The notes under the pieces were generated by a model. It worked only from the letters and a program-made list of their open reading frames with translations, made no database searches and was not told the origin of the DNA. DNA of 64,000 nt from Glandiceps talaboti (Eukaryota > Hemichordata > Enteropneusta > Spengelidae): the NCBI RefSeq assembly GCF_964340395.1, contig NC_135566.1, positions 11,561,001 through 11,625,000 of the forward strand, given 5' to 3'. Below, piece after piece: positions 35,245-49,426 of this stretch (its first letter is position 1; each line of letters begins with the position of its first letter). Made by a program: the position numbers and the translations under genes.

Positions 35245-38200
35245 TGCACACACACAGAGACAGAGTGTGTGCATGGTCAATATCTACCATAATTTGATTT
35301 TGTCTATCTGTTCAGAAGAAGTAAATCCTTGTTCGAGTAACCCTTGTCAGAACGGAGGCAGCTGTTCAAACTTCGCTGTTAGATATTCATGTTCGTGTGT
35401 TGATGGTTTCATTGGAAGTAACTGTGAAACAGGTAATTGAATCAAAATAAGAGTAATGCACTGATAATTAAGTACAGAATGTTTAGTTCGGCTTGTGTTA
35501 ATGCAGACTAAAAAAATAAATCGTATACAACGACCACTCTCTCAATCTCGTTTTATTATGCCATTGCTGTTGTTATTTTCATCATTGTTATTATAATTAT
35601 CGTTGTGGTTGTAGTTATTGTTGTTGTTTCTCATGTCGTTTGCATTATTATTCAAATATTGATATTGGGATTCGTTTTGTATTTAACAAACTACTGATAT
35701 TATACGGATAGTATGAAACATCTGAATCTGTTTATATTCTGCTGCAGCCAATCACTGTTTTTCTAATCCGTGTCAAAACGATGGGACGTGTGAAAACTCT
35801 GAAAATGGCTTCACCTGCATGTGCCCTGTACGATGGACTGGACCAACATGTATGGTTTGTAAGTATATGTATATTGACACTCCTCTATTTGTATCTGCAT
35901 AAATATGCTGAACTGAATTAAGTTTCCGGTAGTGCAAGTAAAAATGTTAATATATTGATTTGCATTTGTTGTAGCTTTAAATCCCTGCTATAGCAATCCA
36001 TGTGCCAATGGAGTATGTTATCCACAGGAAAATTATGACGCATTTGTTTGTCAATGTAACACTGGTTGGACTGGCCCTACGTGTTTACAACGTAAGTACA
36101 CCAACTACATAAACTAAAATATTCACTATATACCATCCGTGTCAAACATAACAATGAAATACTCTTGGCCGCTGTTTGTGTCCATAAGTCAATAACTTGC
36201 ACCTCGGGTACATCATGTATAATCTTACTAAGAAGCTTTAAGCTTCATTTAAACTTTAGGACGAGAAATTCAAAATATATATTAAATTCTTTTGTTTTTC
36301 CTATATAAGCTTAGATAGTTTGTGAATGAATTGATTTGTTTTTGTGTGATATATTTTTAATCACGATTTTAGCGGCTGACCCATGTGTTAGTAATCCCTG
36401 CGTAAATAACGGCGTGTGTAATAATATGGTAGTTAGATATACCTGTACATGTACCTCTCAGTGGACTGGAATACATTGTCAAACCAGTAAGTATCCATGG
36501 TATGATATGACGATGATCTTCTCATATTTGATGGTATAGATGAGTTGCGTAACAGTGACCCAATGACCTCATACTGTTTGCTTTGATTATAAATGACGCT
36601 TGATAAAGAGCAGTATGGTGGGAAGCAAAATAAGAAGAACTTTAAGCAAGCCGTGACAGTTGAAGAAGATATATAAAAAAGACTGCACGTCTACATCTTA
36701 TTATAAAAAGTATTTAAAAAATGCAAGTTGCACCATCTGTGAAACAAACTAAATGTCAGAGTGTACTTGGAACAACATACATGCAGTCGTGTACCTTAAA
36801 CGCCTTATCTCAGTGAGGTCAAGGTGAATCATTGATGTGGCTATATCATTCCAGTATTGCTAAAAGAAGTGAAGTTAAGGAAAGTATATCAACTTTGTCA
36901 CCCCCTCCGCACCCATTTTTACAGGAGCCGACCCATGTATCAATGTCCAGTGTTTAAACAACGGTGTTTGTCTACAACGCATGGATGGCTATGAGTGTAT
37001 TTGTCAGGCAGGCTTCACTGGGACACACTGTGAAACACGTGAGTTTGGACATACATTTGTATAAATGATGATATAAGGGGGAAATGCAAAGGGTTGTCAT
37101 TTATTGTCAAACAGAAAACTCAAATACTATGCCAAACAAGTCTGACTCAAATATGCAGAGAAAACGTAAAAGATGTCTGATATTTTCTGACAGCTTTTTG
37201 GTGCCTTTGAAATCAAAATAGCAAATTTGTTATTCACCAAAGCATTAGCTACAACAGTCTTTTGAAGTGAAAGATTGTTGAACTTGTTTGTACTTCTTCT
37301 TTACAGAAATGAATCTATGTGATAGTGATCCTTGTCAAAATGGTGCAACATGTATCAATGAATTGATATACTATCGTTGTATTTGTACTAGTCAATATGA
37401 GGGAATTCATTGTGAAGTAGGTGAGTTTACAATAGCAATGTTTACAATTATTGTTGTTGGTAATGTGACTTTCCATATTGAGTTCTGGGTGATTCAAATG
37501 TTGCAACCTCCGTGGTGTGACTTGCTGTGGTGTGTGTGGCCTTCTATGTTGTGTTGTGTGTGGCTTTCCTTGTCACATTGTATGTTATGTTGCGTGTTGC
37601 GTTGGGTGTGACTTCCCATGCTGCATTGTGTGACATTGCATGTGTGACTTTTCAATTTGCGTTATGTGTGACTTTCTATGTTGCGTTATGTGTGACTTTC
37701 CATGTTGCGTTGTATGTGACTTTCCATGTTGCGTTGTGTGTGACTTTTCCATGTTGCATTGTGTATTACATTGCATACTTCATAGTGTGTGACTTCCATC
37801 TTCATCTAATGGTATGTTCTTTTCTCACACAATTATTTTGATAGAGAGAGATCCATGCGATTCTTCCCCTTGCCTGAACGGAGGAACGTGCGTTAGTGAT
37901 GTAAATACGTATACTTGCCAATGTGATAGTGGATTTCTTGGCCTACACTGCGCAATCTGTAAGTGTACATGTATTTTATATAAAAAATTAAAACGTAAAA
38001 TTATATAAAAGGGATTCTTTCTGTTGTATAAAGTTGACATGTTGCATTGTCCTTCATATTCAATTAAGTGTTAAGGTCATTTAAAACTGCCGTCCACATT
38101 CTTCAGTACTAAATACATTTCCAAAATCAAGTCTTCTTTTCCAACTTTTTTGTTGTAAGTCTTAAAGAGGCCATATGGATGACAAATGGGGTATTTATTT

Positions 38201-39819
38201 TGGATTTATTTTTATTTGATGAAAGAACTCTACTATGTTTTGATACTTATTTTGTAGCTTTTTGCAGTTTATTCAGTCACAAACACAGAATTGGTCTATG
38301 TTGTTTACTTTTTTTTCAAGTAAGAAAGCATGATAGTAGAGTTCTTTCATGAATTTAAGAAATCTAAAACAAATACCTATGCCATCCGTGTGGCCACTGT
38401 AAGCTTAAACATGAATTATTTAAAATCAAAATCAACGAAATTATTATCACATATGAATATGTTATAGTTGTTTTGGCCATTTATCATTTTGGTCAAATAT
38501 GCAAATATATATAAAATGGAGAATAAAATAAATTTGAAACAATACATGCATTGAATACTGGAGATGAAATATCATATATGCTTGATGATGCATGGTCTTT
38601 TAGGCGGCAGTATTATGTTTACTAACTACCAGTTATGAGAGATATTATAATGTTTAATAGTTCTTACAGCTGGTAGGATATTTGCATGAGTATTCTTTTA
38701 GGATGATCTAACAGTTCGCATGTTTCATGAATTTTTTCCATGTGAAACATATACAACTATGCCCCCCCCCCTCCACCGCTACCACCTTATAGTCTATCAG
38801 ACGAACACAAATGTTATCAAAAATGACACCTCCCTATAATAGAGTCATATAGACTAAGATTGGAATGGCAAATTCACCTGTCATCCACTGTTTCTGAAAT
38901 GACTACATTTATAGTCGCCCCATATGCTGTGATTTTAGATATAATGAAATAAAAAGGTAAGTGAATTGATATGAATGACGGTTTATAAATGTACGTTTGC
39001 TATATATGTAGTGAATGTGTGTAGCAGTCAGCCTTGTCTTAATGGAGGATCATGTCACACACGATTAACGGCTAACCAAGATGCTTCAGTATATTTTTGT
39101 GACTGTACGGAGGAATATTTTGGAAATAATTGTCAGTTGAAAGGTAAGACTTTCCCGGGCGTCGTTGAAATCCACCGTGTGTAACACGCTCATTACACAG
39201 GTTGGATGACATTTTCTTCATGGTGTGCCGAGGTCATTGTCATACTTCGAAATCCAATATGGCGACTGTATGTGCAACAGCTTGGTGAAGTAGAAAATTA
39301 GATTAGCTTTTCCGTATACATAGTTGTCATTTGTGTAGTAGTGCAAGACAGTTTTATTCTCCATGTTAAAACTTTACTATCACTTTACATCCCGTTTCAC
39401 GTTACCGTTCACCGACTGTGTTTCATACAACCCACACAGAAACCAATAAGACCTGCCAACATATTCTACACTATAAAAGAGAGCAAGATCGAAATTTCTT
39501 GTTACATTTTGGCTATCATGAAATAAACCATTTAAACGCATTGGAACTAGAGGCAGACACATATACGCCAATGATTTGACCTCTACATTTGATGTCTGTA
39601 TGATGTCACATTTAGTAATTAGTATTCATTCAATCTTGCTATCTTTAAGTGTAGCATGTGCAGTTTCTTTTTGGTTTCTTGGTTTCTGCGTGGTCGTACC
39701 AGACAAAACCGGGGAATGGTAACTTCAAATGGGCTGTATTTAGTCCACGTCTTGGCATGGTAGCCTGCTCGACTGTCCTTCAGGTGGTGCTTGGTATAAT
39801 GCGTTATGTATTCTTATGC

Positions 39820-39850
<31 letters not shown>

Positions 39851-42800
39851 CAACGATGTACCTGTCTTGAGTATATATACATGAGATCTACATAATAATG
39901 TGATAATTAACACAAAGTTCACCATTTACTAAGTGTGTGCTTATGTGTCTTTAGATTACAGACCATGTGACAGCAATCCTTGTCTGAATGGTGGCATGTG
40001 CATTGACGACATTCTGACATATGCATGTGTTTGTACCGAACTATGGACTGGATCACATTGCGAAACATGTAAGTATCGGCCATAAATGTACGGTCTAAAA
40101 ACAGTAAGTTTATTTTTCGTACATGACAAGTCCAATAAGTTGCTTCGATATTGTTTCCCTCTGATCTCCCCCTGAACGTTTACGTTGTGGCTCCAATATG
40201 TTTAACTTACCCTAGTATTCATCAGTCAATGTTGTGTTTCCAAAGTGTTTTAGTTACCCTAGTATTTCTACCAATTCTTTAAACCATGATTATTTCTCAT
40301 CATTTTCAACTTTATTACTTCCTACGTATTTCTATGATTTGTAACTTATTATTTTTGACCAGATTATACCTGCGATCCCAATCCCTGCATGTACGGTGGA
40401 ACGTGTTCAAGTCAAGGTGGAAATTCCTATAATTGTCAGTGCCCCCCTGAATGGAAAGGGATTAACTGTCAACAAGGTATCCTTAGAATTGGTTCATTTT
40501 CTCCCTAATTGTGATAATTGTGCCATTTTACTGGATATATAGAAGGAAGGATGGAAAAAACAACAATCCACGCCATCCAAGATCCTTGATAATAAATGGA
40601 ATAAATGTTAATATTGCCATACCATCCAGCATTTTGGTGTGGAAAAAGACATGAATGTGATATGAATGCAATGTTGAGGGTCGTAAACATATCTTCGTCG
40701 CTGAATGAAAGAATTTGAATCTTACAGTAACATTTGAATATCCTAGAAGTGTGCTCCTTAGGTGTTAACGTTGCTATGGAAATCATTTTCGTAAAAGGTT
40801 GACTCAACCAAGAGAAAAAGAAAGATCTGAATAATAATTTAAATGTCGATAAGTTTCATTTTAAAATTGCTTTTGCCATATTAGGTTGACATTTATACCA
40901 GTCAACTGGTGTCATAAATGATACCAGCATGTTGTAGATTATACCAACGTAATAACATTTACTTGCATTCTTCAGTTTCGGATCTATGCTTTACGGTTAC
41001 TTGTCAAAATGGCGGCATCTGTACAGCAGTTGATGATTCCTTCAGTTGTACCTGCCCACTTGGCTGGGGTGGTCCATTGTGCAATATAGGTAAGTGAATT
41101 ATGTAAACTTAAACTCTCGCTCAACTAATTTCGACATAGCTGGGCTAAACGCTTGATTGAGAAAAATGTAATGGCGTACAGTGTCAGTAGTCCTGTGAAT
41201 ATTTTGTGCCAACAATTGGCTGGGCCATATATCGCTTCAAAATCACACCTCGTTGAAAAATAGTTTACTTATGGACACATCTTTTCAGAATACTAATGAA
41301 TGTGATATCTTGATTATGTTAACTTAATGCTTATTTTGAAATTATAATTCCAGTGATCGATCCTTGTAACCCATCTCCTTGTTACGGAGGCGGAACCTGT
41401 GTACCTTTGACTACTTTGGAGTCATTTACCTGTATATGTCCACTGGGAAAGACTGGCACATACTGCGAAGAAAGTAAGAAAGCATAACCCTTAACTCTAA
41501 AAACCAACATTCACGATAGACATCATATACTTCACATGCATGCATGCATACATTCTTCACATGCATACATACATACATACATACATACATACATACATAC
41601 ATACATACATACATACATACATACATGGACAGACATACATACATTTAATGAATCAGATGTAATTGTCGCTGTTTTGTAACAAAATCTAAACTATAATCTT
41701 CAGATTTTTTTTCTACCTTTGTAAGTGGTGATTTGTAAATAAAAAACTACAATTTTTATGTTGGCCCTAATTAATTACCTAATTAATGATGTTTTGTACA
41801 CACTCGTACTATTATTGACATGTACTAATCACGTGGCAATGTAGCACAAACTGCAGTATTTCGAAGAAAAAGTCTGGTCATTTAGAGGTTTCTGATTTTC
41901 TCTAAACAGTTATCTATTGGTGTGACAGCAACCCTTGTTTAAACGAAGCTACGTGTACATCATTCGTGAACTATTATTTATGTATCTGTAAAGAAGGCTG
42001 GACTGGTATCAACTGTGAAACAGGTACGTAGGTCAGAAAACCATGACCATGGTAGCATTGAATTCCGCGATATATGTAAGTCTTCAGCATTACCACTCAG
42101 AGAGACTTATAAGAAATGTTTATCAACACATATTAGGGTTGTATGAATAGTTGATCGTGACATGCGTACGTGACTACAACATACAGTAAGTTCTTATGTC
42201 GATCAAGACATAGCATATACGTATGCATAATATACAACATTCATTTTTACAGAGTTCGATCCTTGCAACAGTAATCCGTGTCGCAATGGTGGTATGTGTC
42301 AACTGACGTCATCGCTATCAGGTGAAATATCTTGTCAGTGTCTTACTGGATGGACTGGAGAGCATTGTCAAAGTGGTAAGCTTATACATACAACTTTGAT
42401 TGTTGGTATTCACGAGGTTGGGCAGCTGTTCTGCAAGTATTCAACCCAGTGGCGTAAGCAGAATAATTTCAAAGTTGATCTCCCTATGTGTGTCACTAAT
42501 AAAGAAGTACCTTACTTGAAGAGTGGACAATAGTAAAACTGGCATGGTTTGAATTATTACCTAGCAATAAATTTTAGCATATTGATACTAAGTATGTAGC
42601 AGGTTGTGCTGTTATCATTACACGACGGGAAAATCGAAATGTTTGAATATTGATAATAGCGAATGGAAGGGATTTTATAATATTACTTCTCGTGTCACTA
42701 ATACTAATTACATGTTAAAACACGGCAACATATCATTATTTTGTCGAATATACTATTTTCTCCTCCTTTCAGTTGATCCGTGTGGTAGTAACCCTTGTGC

Positions 42801-45800
42801 GAACGATGGGACATGCTTCGATGACGAGACACGATATGCTTGTAAATGTACTGCTCAGTGGAAAGGGACGAACTGTGAGATATGTAAGTCACACTACTAC
42901 ACGTACTCTATACTTTCAAAAATTCTTTTTCATTGCACACACCGGTGACGGTATATTTGGAATATTCGTAAACAACATTGTCCTTAATATTGTGTATTAT
43001 CCCTGAAGAGAATATTAGCTCACAAGTGACTGTGATTCTTTGATTATGTTGTACATAGTACATAATGTTATCAGATCAATTTAATTTGAAACGCGGATCT
43101 CAGCCTTCTACTTTACCTAGCTTTTACGTAACAAAATGTCATAAAGAATTTACAAATTCTCGCAAGATGCCGTAACGTTCTTCTCACTATGCTTAATATA
43201 GACCTTTTCTCGTCGGACCACTTCAATCTTCTCGTATTGCATTTATTAAATGTATCGTCTTTTCAAACTAACGTTACTATCAATATTAAGGTAATAGCAA
43301 ATTTCCTAAAGTTAGCTTATAGCGGTCGTACTCATGAAAAATTGCTAAGAAACACCCTAACTTCTTGATCAAGACCCTCTAAAAGAACGATATAAGTCTT
43401 TCCTAGTTCCGTATAGTCTTGTATTGATGGACGTTCGTTGGCTGCTTACTCATGCAGGAACAACTTTTGGTCATAATCTGACGTTGAGGCGAAGCGAGGT
43501 TTAGAGATCCAGAACCACGGATATCGTCTAGACAATATGTATGTGATTTCGAATATTGTACACCACTAATGCTAACTCTATCATGATGTAACTTCCATGT
43601 GTCGCTGTTTTGTCATTACAGCTACAAACCCATGTTACAGCGATCCATGCGTTAATGGTGCTACATGTTACATATTTGATAACATAGATTTTCATTGTCA
43701 ATGCCTGCCGAGATTCACTGGTAAAAGATGTGAAATAGGTAAGCTTGATATTTACTGACTATAAATCTATATTGTAAGAATAGCATAATGCGGGTAAAAC
43801 AACGTAAATGGTGTTTGATCCTAGTTTCTTCTGAAGTTTCTGTTGTTGGAAAACATTGCAAGACTTGTTATATTCATTTGATTAAACGGAACGCCATGGC
43901 CACTTCAAGAAATAAAGACATTTACATTAACGTTAGGTTCAGGAGAGTTATTTCATGGATATACATCATCTCCATTATGCAATAAACAAACACAATATAC
44001 ATGTGTTCGTGGTGAAAAAAATAAATTATGTGGGGTACTTTGAAAGTTGTTTTGAGTATCACTGGAGCCATAGAATACAAGATGTGGTATACAAGGAAAA
44101 TATCATTTCCTTGTCGTCTGTGCTAGTATGTACCACCTTGAGATAGTGCTAGAGTCATAGACACGAGAAAGATATTTTCCTTCTCTGTGCTAGGATGTAC
44201 CATCTTGAGATGGTGCTAGAGTCACAGATACAGGAAAAATCTTTTCCCTTGTCTGTGCTAGGATGTATACCACCTTCAGATGGTGCTCTTAGAGGGTGAT
44301 AATGTGTCCAAACAAGATTACTATTAATTTTGCAGAGGTAAGTCCATGTGAGAGTGACCCATGTCGAAATGGCGGTGAATGTCAATCATTTTCACACTAC
44401 TATCTGTGTGATTGTCCAGACGGTTACCATGGTACCCACTGTGAAAATGGTAAGTTGTAGAAGTTGCTTCTTTCATGTTGAACTTATCTATCAATTTTAT
44501 AAATTTCATACGGCTACAAAGTTGCAGGGAATGGTTGAGAGTATACGAGTACCTCATGTTGAAATGTTTGTCATGAATTATGCCCTCTGTAGGATTGTAA
44601 AAGGTGCCTTAAACAAAGTGACAACACAATGTACACTGTAGGTACCTCATGTATTGGTTAGCTTGAAATACTAGGTTCACAATTTCTCCATCATCACGCA
44701 TAAATGAATAAAACTTTATAACCCCAGATATATTAATTCATAATACTTTAGTAAAGAACGAATACTACCGTCACTCAAAGGCATTATGGTCACAAGTTGT
44801 GCCTTAAAATTACAAAATCGGTAATGGTTACTTAAAGTTATAATATTAAAGTTCGTACGACACGACTAGTCCAGTGAGAGATGAATCACAGTGTTGTAAA
44901 CAGTCTGGACAAATAAGATTTAAAAAAAAACCTGAAAATGTGTTGTTCCAGTTTCCAAGACTAAATGTAGATTATTTCAAACTTGCTATACTCTGCGAAG
45001 TGAATATATTTGGCTACCTACATAACTTCGTAAGGTTAGGACAATCTGACAGAGAGCTATTGAAATGAGAGGAAATATATCAACATGTAATTTTTATCAC
45101 AATGACGACACACAACAACCCGAATCCGAATATTTATCATTTTGTTGCCCTGAAGTGTCTTTCCAGGTGAATTTGAATGTACTAAACATATCCTATAATA
45201 CTTAACATCGAATTTTATGATTGTTAGTTTGTGTATTGTTCTTAGTTATAGATCCAGACAAACCCTGCTCCAGTGTCCCGTGTCAAAATGACGGTGTATG
45301 CCATACCCCGGAGGATGATAGTTATTTCATCTGCCAATGTTTAGATGGGTGGATTGGTAATTTGTGTCAGGTCAGAGAAGGAGGTAGGTTACTCTCGGTC
45401 ATTCTCACAAACCAGAGCTTATCTGTCTCCTGTGGCCATGGTACATCGAAAATCGGTGCGTCTAGGACGGTGCTGTAAAAGAGGCTGTGGTTTACGACGA
45501 TGCTCTCAGTAAAATTCTAACCATTTAGATGCAGCAGAACCAATTATCAACACTGTTTAAGCAGCATATCACCTTATGAACCTCTTTACTGGCATCTGAC
45601 TAGATGTGAATTCAGCATATATATACGTATACACCAGGCTACTGTCGAACATTTCAGATACCACTTTCGTGTTTGTAACATATGTTTACCTCAGTATGCC
45701 TATACACCTATGATGTAAATTCATGTAGTACTTTAAGTATTTTCTAAAGAATTTTGATTTTCCAAAATATAAAAGCATACTGAACTTATCTGGTATCGTT

Positions 45801-48800
45801 TCATCATATCCTGAATAGAAAATCTTTGCACAACAAGCCCCTGTTTAAATGGTGGAGACTGTTTTTCGACGGATGATTATCCATTTTATACATGTGCATG
45901 TATGACTGGATGGATGGGACAGAATTGTGAACAAGGTGAGAGTTTTTTTAAAACGTTTAGCCATTACCAAATGACAACAAAATTGAGCTTAGAATTGGTT
46001 TTTGTCTTAGATGATGTGAATTTTGTTTGCCTATAGCTTATATTATAAATAGGAAAACACAATTATATTATATGAAAATATGATCATTTTCTAACAGTTA
46101 TAACATTTGCTTTCAATTTTTATTATTTTCAGTTCTTTGAATTAGAGCATTTCGTATCGATTGAAAACTACCATATAATGATATAAACTGTTCCTCATCA
46201 CATACAGTGAAAGATTCAGAATTACCTTTTGTTGATCGGTTATGAAATGAACTGAATAACAATCTCAATGCTGTCTTTGTTGTTGTTTTTTAGTTGAGTC
46301 TGGTTTATGTACCACTGGTAATCCATGTCAGCATGGTGGTACGTGCTACCATACGAGTACTAGTTATATATGTCACTGTCCTAAGCTGTGGATTGGTCGA
46401 CACTGTGATCAACGTAAGTTGTAGTTATACTCCTCTCCCCGACTCATTCTTACAAGCCAGTGCACCTATATCTACTGAAGCAATGAATACCGGACAGTGC
46501 CGTAAATAAGCCTGTGGTTTATGCTGTTGGTGCGCGCGACTCATCCACGTTGTTTCAACTGTGCTCTCATCAACTTCATTTAATGATCACTTTTTCAGTT
46601 AACAGGACACCTTTAGCACTAAGAAAGTGTCTGCAAACTCACTAACCATGAATGAAACTGTCCACATTTTCGTTAACAATTTCAATGATACTGTCCCCAT
46701 CTTGTGAGCTGTTAAAATATAAGCTGCGCCTCGAACAAAATTACGGACGGGTTTCCCAAAAGCGTCCAAATAAAAACAGCAAATAGCCTCTGACCTGTAC
46801 AATAACTATCGGTTTCACAGCATGTGCTTATGAGAATCACAAACTGATGTAATGCCAATCCCTTTTGGCGATTGGTGGCGCTGTTAATCACATTTGTCAA
46901 ATGAATAGAATATTGACTGAGATGAAATACTAAAGATAGACTGGTTAGTTATATTACAATGCTATATAATACTATCTATAACACGGAGGTGGAAAACACT
47001 CATTTAATTCATGAATAATCCCTTTTTCCAATGATATCAAAATTTAATCATTTTTCGCCTACTAATTTTCTTTACATATCGGTGTTCATATTAAGGTGAT
47101 GTTGTTATTGCGGGTATATTTAATTATGTATGTATGTTTTCATTTTCTGTTCAATACAGCCACAAACGTATGTGAAAGTGATCCTTGTGCAAATAACGCA
47201 ACATGTTACCCAGTCCCCGATGGCTTTTACTGCGCATGTCCTCCAGGTTTCACAGGATTAACCTGTAGCTCAGGTCAGTTCAGGTCCTATTTTGCAGCAA
47301 TACACAAATTGTTTTAAGCTCAGATATGATATTCTTTTGTCATCGATACTAACAATGCAGCCTTGTGACGTTTTAATCGCCACAGTTGTTCAAACGTTAT
47401 ATACATAGCCATCCTAATCTGTGATGAAAGAACAGAATACACACTCTAGAAAAAAAAACTACAACTCAATAATTTCGCTTTATAAAAAAATTGTTAATCG
47501 TTCTTCCTTATACTGAATGATGATGAGCGTCAAAATTCTAGTTACTTTCCCTGAACTTGTTATATTTATACTGAACTACTTGTTAGAGTTCCTGGGATGG
47601 GATGAAATGGAATGTAGCCGTTTTAGAAAATAATATATTGATTATGACTAATTACAAAAAAAATGAATTAAAATAATCGGTTAGATTTAAAAACACACAA
47701 ATAAATTTTTTTTAAAAATTCTGATGTTTTTGAAAACAAAGTAAGAGTAAGCGAATTAAGAGTGATTACACCGAATACAAAATATATGTGTAATTGTCAG
47801 ATACGTGTATTTGGTTTCTGACAGGATATCAGTTTTCAAAATTTTGGCACGTAAAAGGGATGTCATTTGTTAAAGATAAAGGGTTGTGTCGATGTATAAT
47901 GACTGTTTTAATATAATTGGCATTGAGAAACATATCTGCAGACAAATGAATCATTTTTACAAAATTGATGGGATCTAATTATAGACCTTTAGTAATTTGA
48001 ATATCAGTATGTACACTTTTTACTGGTATCGTCAACTTGTTTGTGTTATTTTATAAATGTAGCAATATTTACATATATCCCTGTCCCCCTGTGAGTCCTA
48101 CAAACCATGGTCATTGCTATCCAATGAGAATAAAGGTCACGATATCTATTACATTTCATGTTTCTAGAAATCGATCCATGTCAGACCAACCCATGTTTAA
48201 ATGGGGCACAGTGTTATCACCGCTCTGGTGGATTTTTCTGCGCATGTGCGTCTGGATTCACTGATACAACATGCAGTACAGGTAAGGTCGTGTTGTGGTG
48301 TGGTGACGTCATCGGATGTATTTTTATTTGACTGCATGGTTCATTCTACCCCTTACTTTACATGATAAAACAACGTATACAGATGTCAAAGGTCGTTAAC
48401 ACCTTATGTTTCCCAAAATTACTAAAATAACATAAAAGACGCTATTTTAGTCTGAAAAATAGCACAGTAGGTGTAATTAGAATGATTTTTTTCATATTAT
48501 TGTTGTCCTGGATTTTTTTTATATTTTAATATATTTATGATATTGTTGTACTTGTTGAACAATTTATGGTTGTCTATCGATCCAATCATATCAATATCCC
48601 ACAAAATAATGTAGAATTTGTTGACAAACAAGAAATCTAGCACGTGCCTTATTCATGAATGTTTATATACGGACATCAAGTCAGTGTACACTGTGACATT
48701 GACGATTAGCAGTGGGCTAGAAGGATAAATCTATTTCAAGTAAAAGTTTGGTTTATTTTTATGGGCGAAAATAACAAAAGCTATCTTAAATGTATAGACA

Positions 48801-49031
48801 GGTGCCATGTGAGGGCTTTAATAATTACGAAGTATATTTTAGATGAATTGTTAAATATCGGTGTCATTGGTAGTATTTTAAATTTTTGTATTCGTAGATA
48901 TAGATGACTGTGCAGACGACCCATGTAAAAATGGCGGTACATGTTTTGATAGGAGAAATAGTTATCTGTGTATTTGTGATACAGAATACACTGGACTGTC
49001 GTGTGAAGAAGGTAACATTGGGTTATATTGC

Positions 49032-49063
<32 letters not shown>

Positions 49064-49392
49064 GCGTGCATGAGTATGTATGTATGTATGTATGTATGTA
49101 TGCATGTATGTATGTATGTATGTATGTATGTATGTATGTATGTATGTATGTATGTATGTATGTATGTATGTATGTATGTTTGTGTGTGTATGGCAGTATG
49201 TATGTATGTATGTATGTATGTATGTTTGTGTGTGTATGGCAGTATGTATGTATGTATGTATGTATGTATGTATGTATGTGTGTGTATGTCTGTCTGCCTG
49301 TTTGTGTCTATCTGTCTGTCTGTCTGTTTGTTTGTCTGTGTCTGTCTGTCTATCTGTGTATGCCTGTCTGTCCACCCATCACCCGTCCGTCC

Positions 49393-49426
<34 letters not shown>

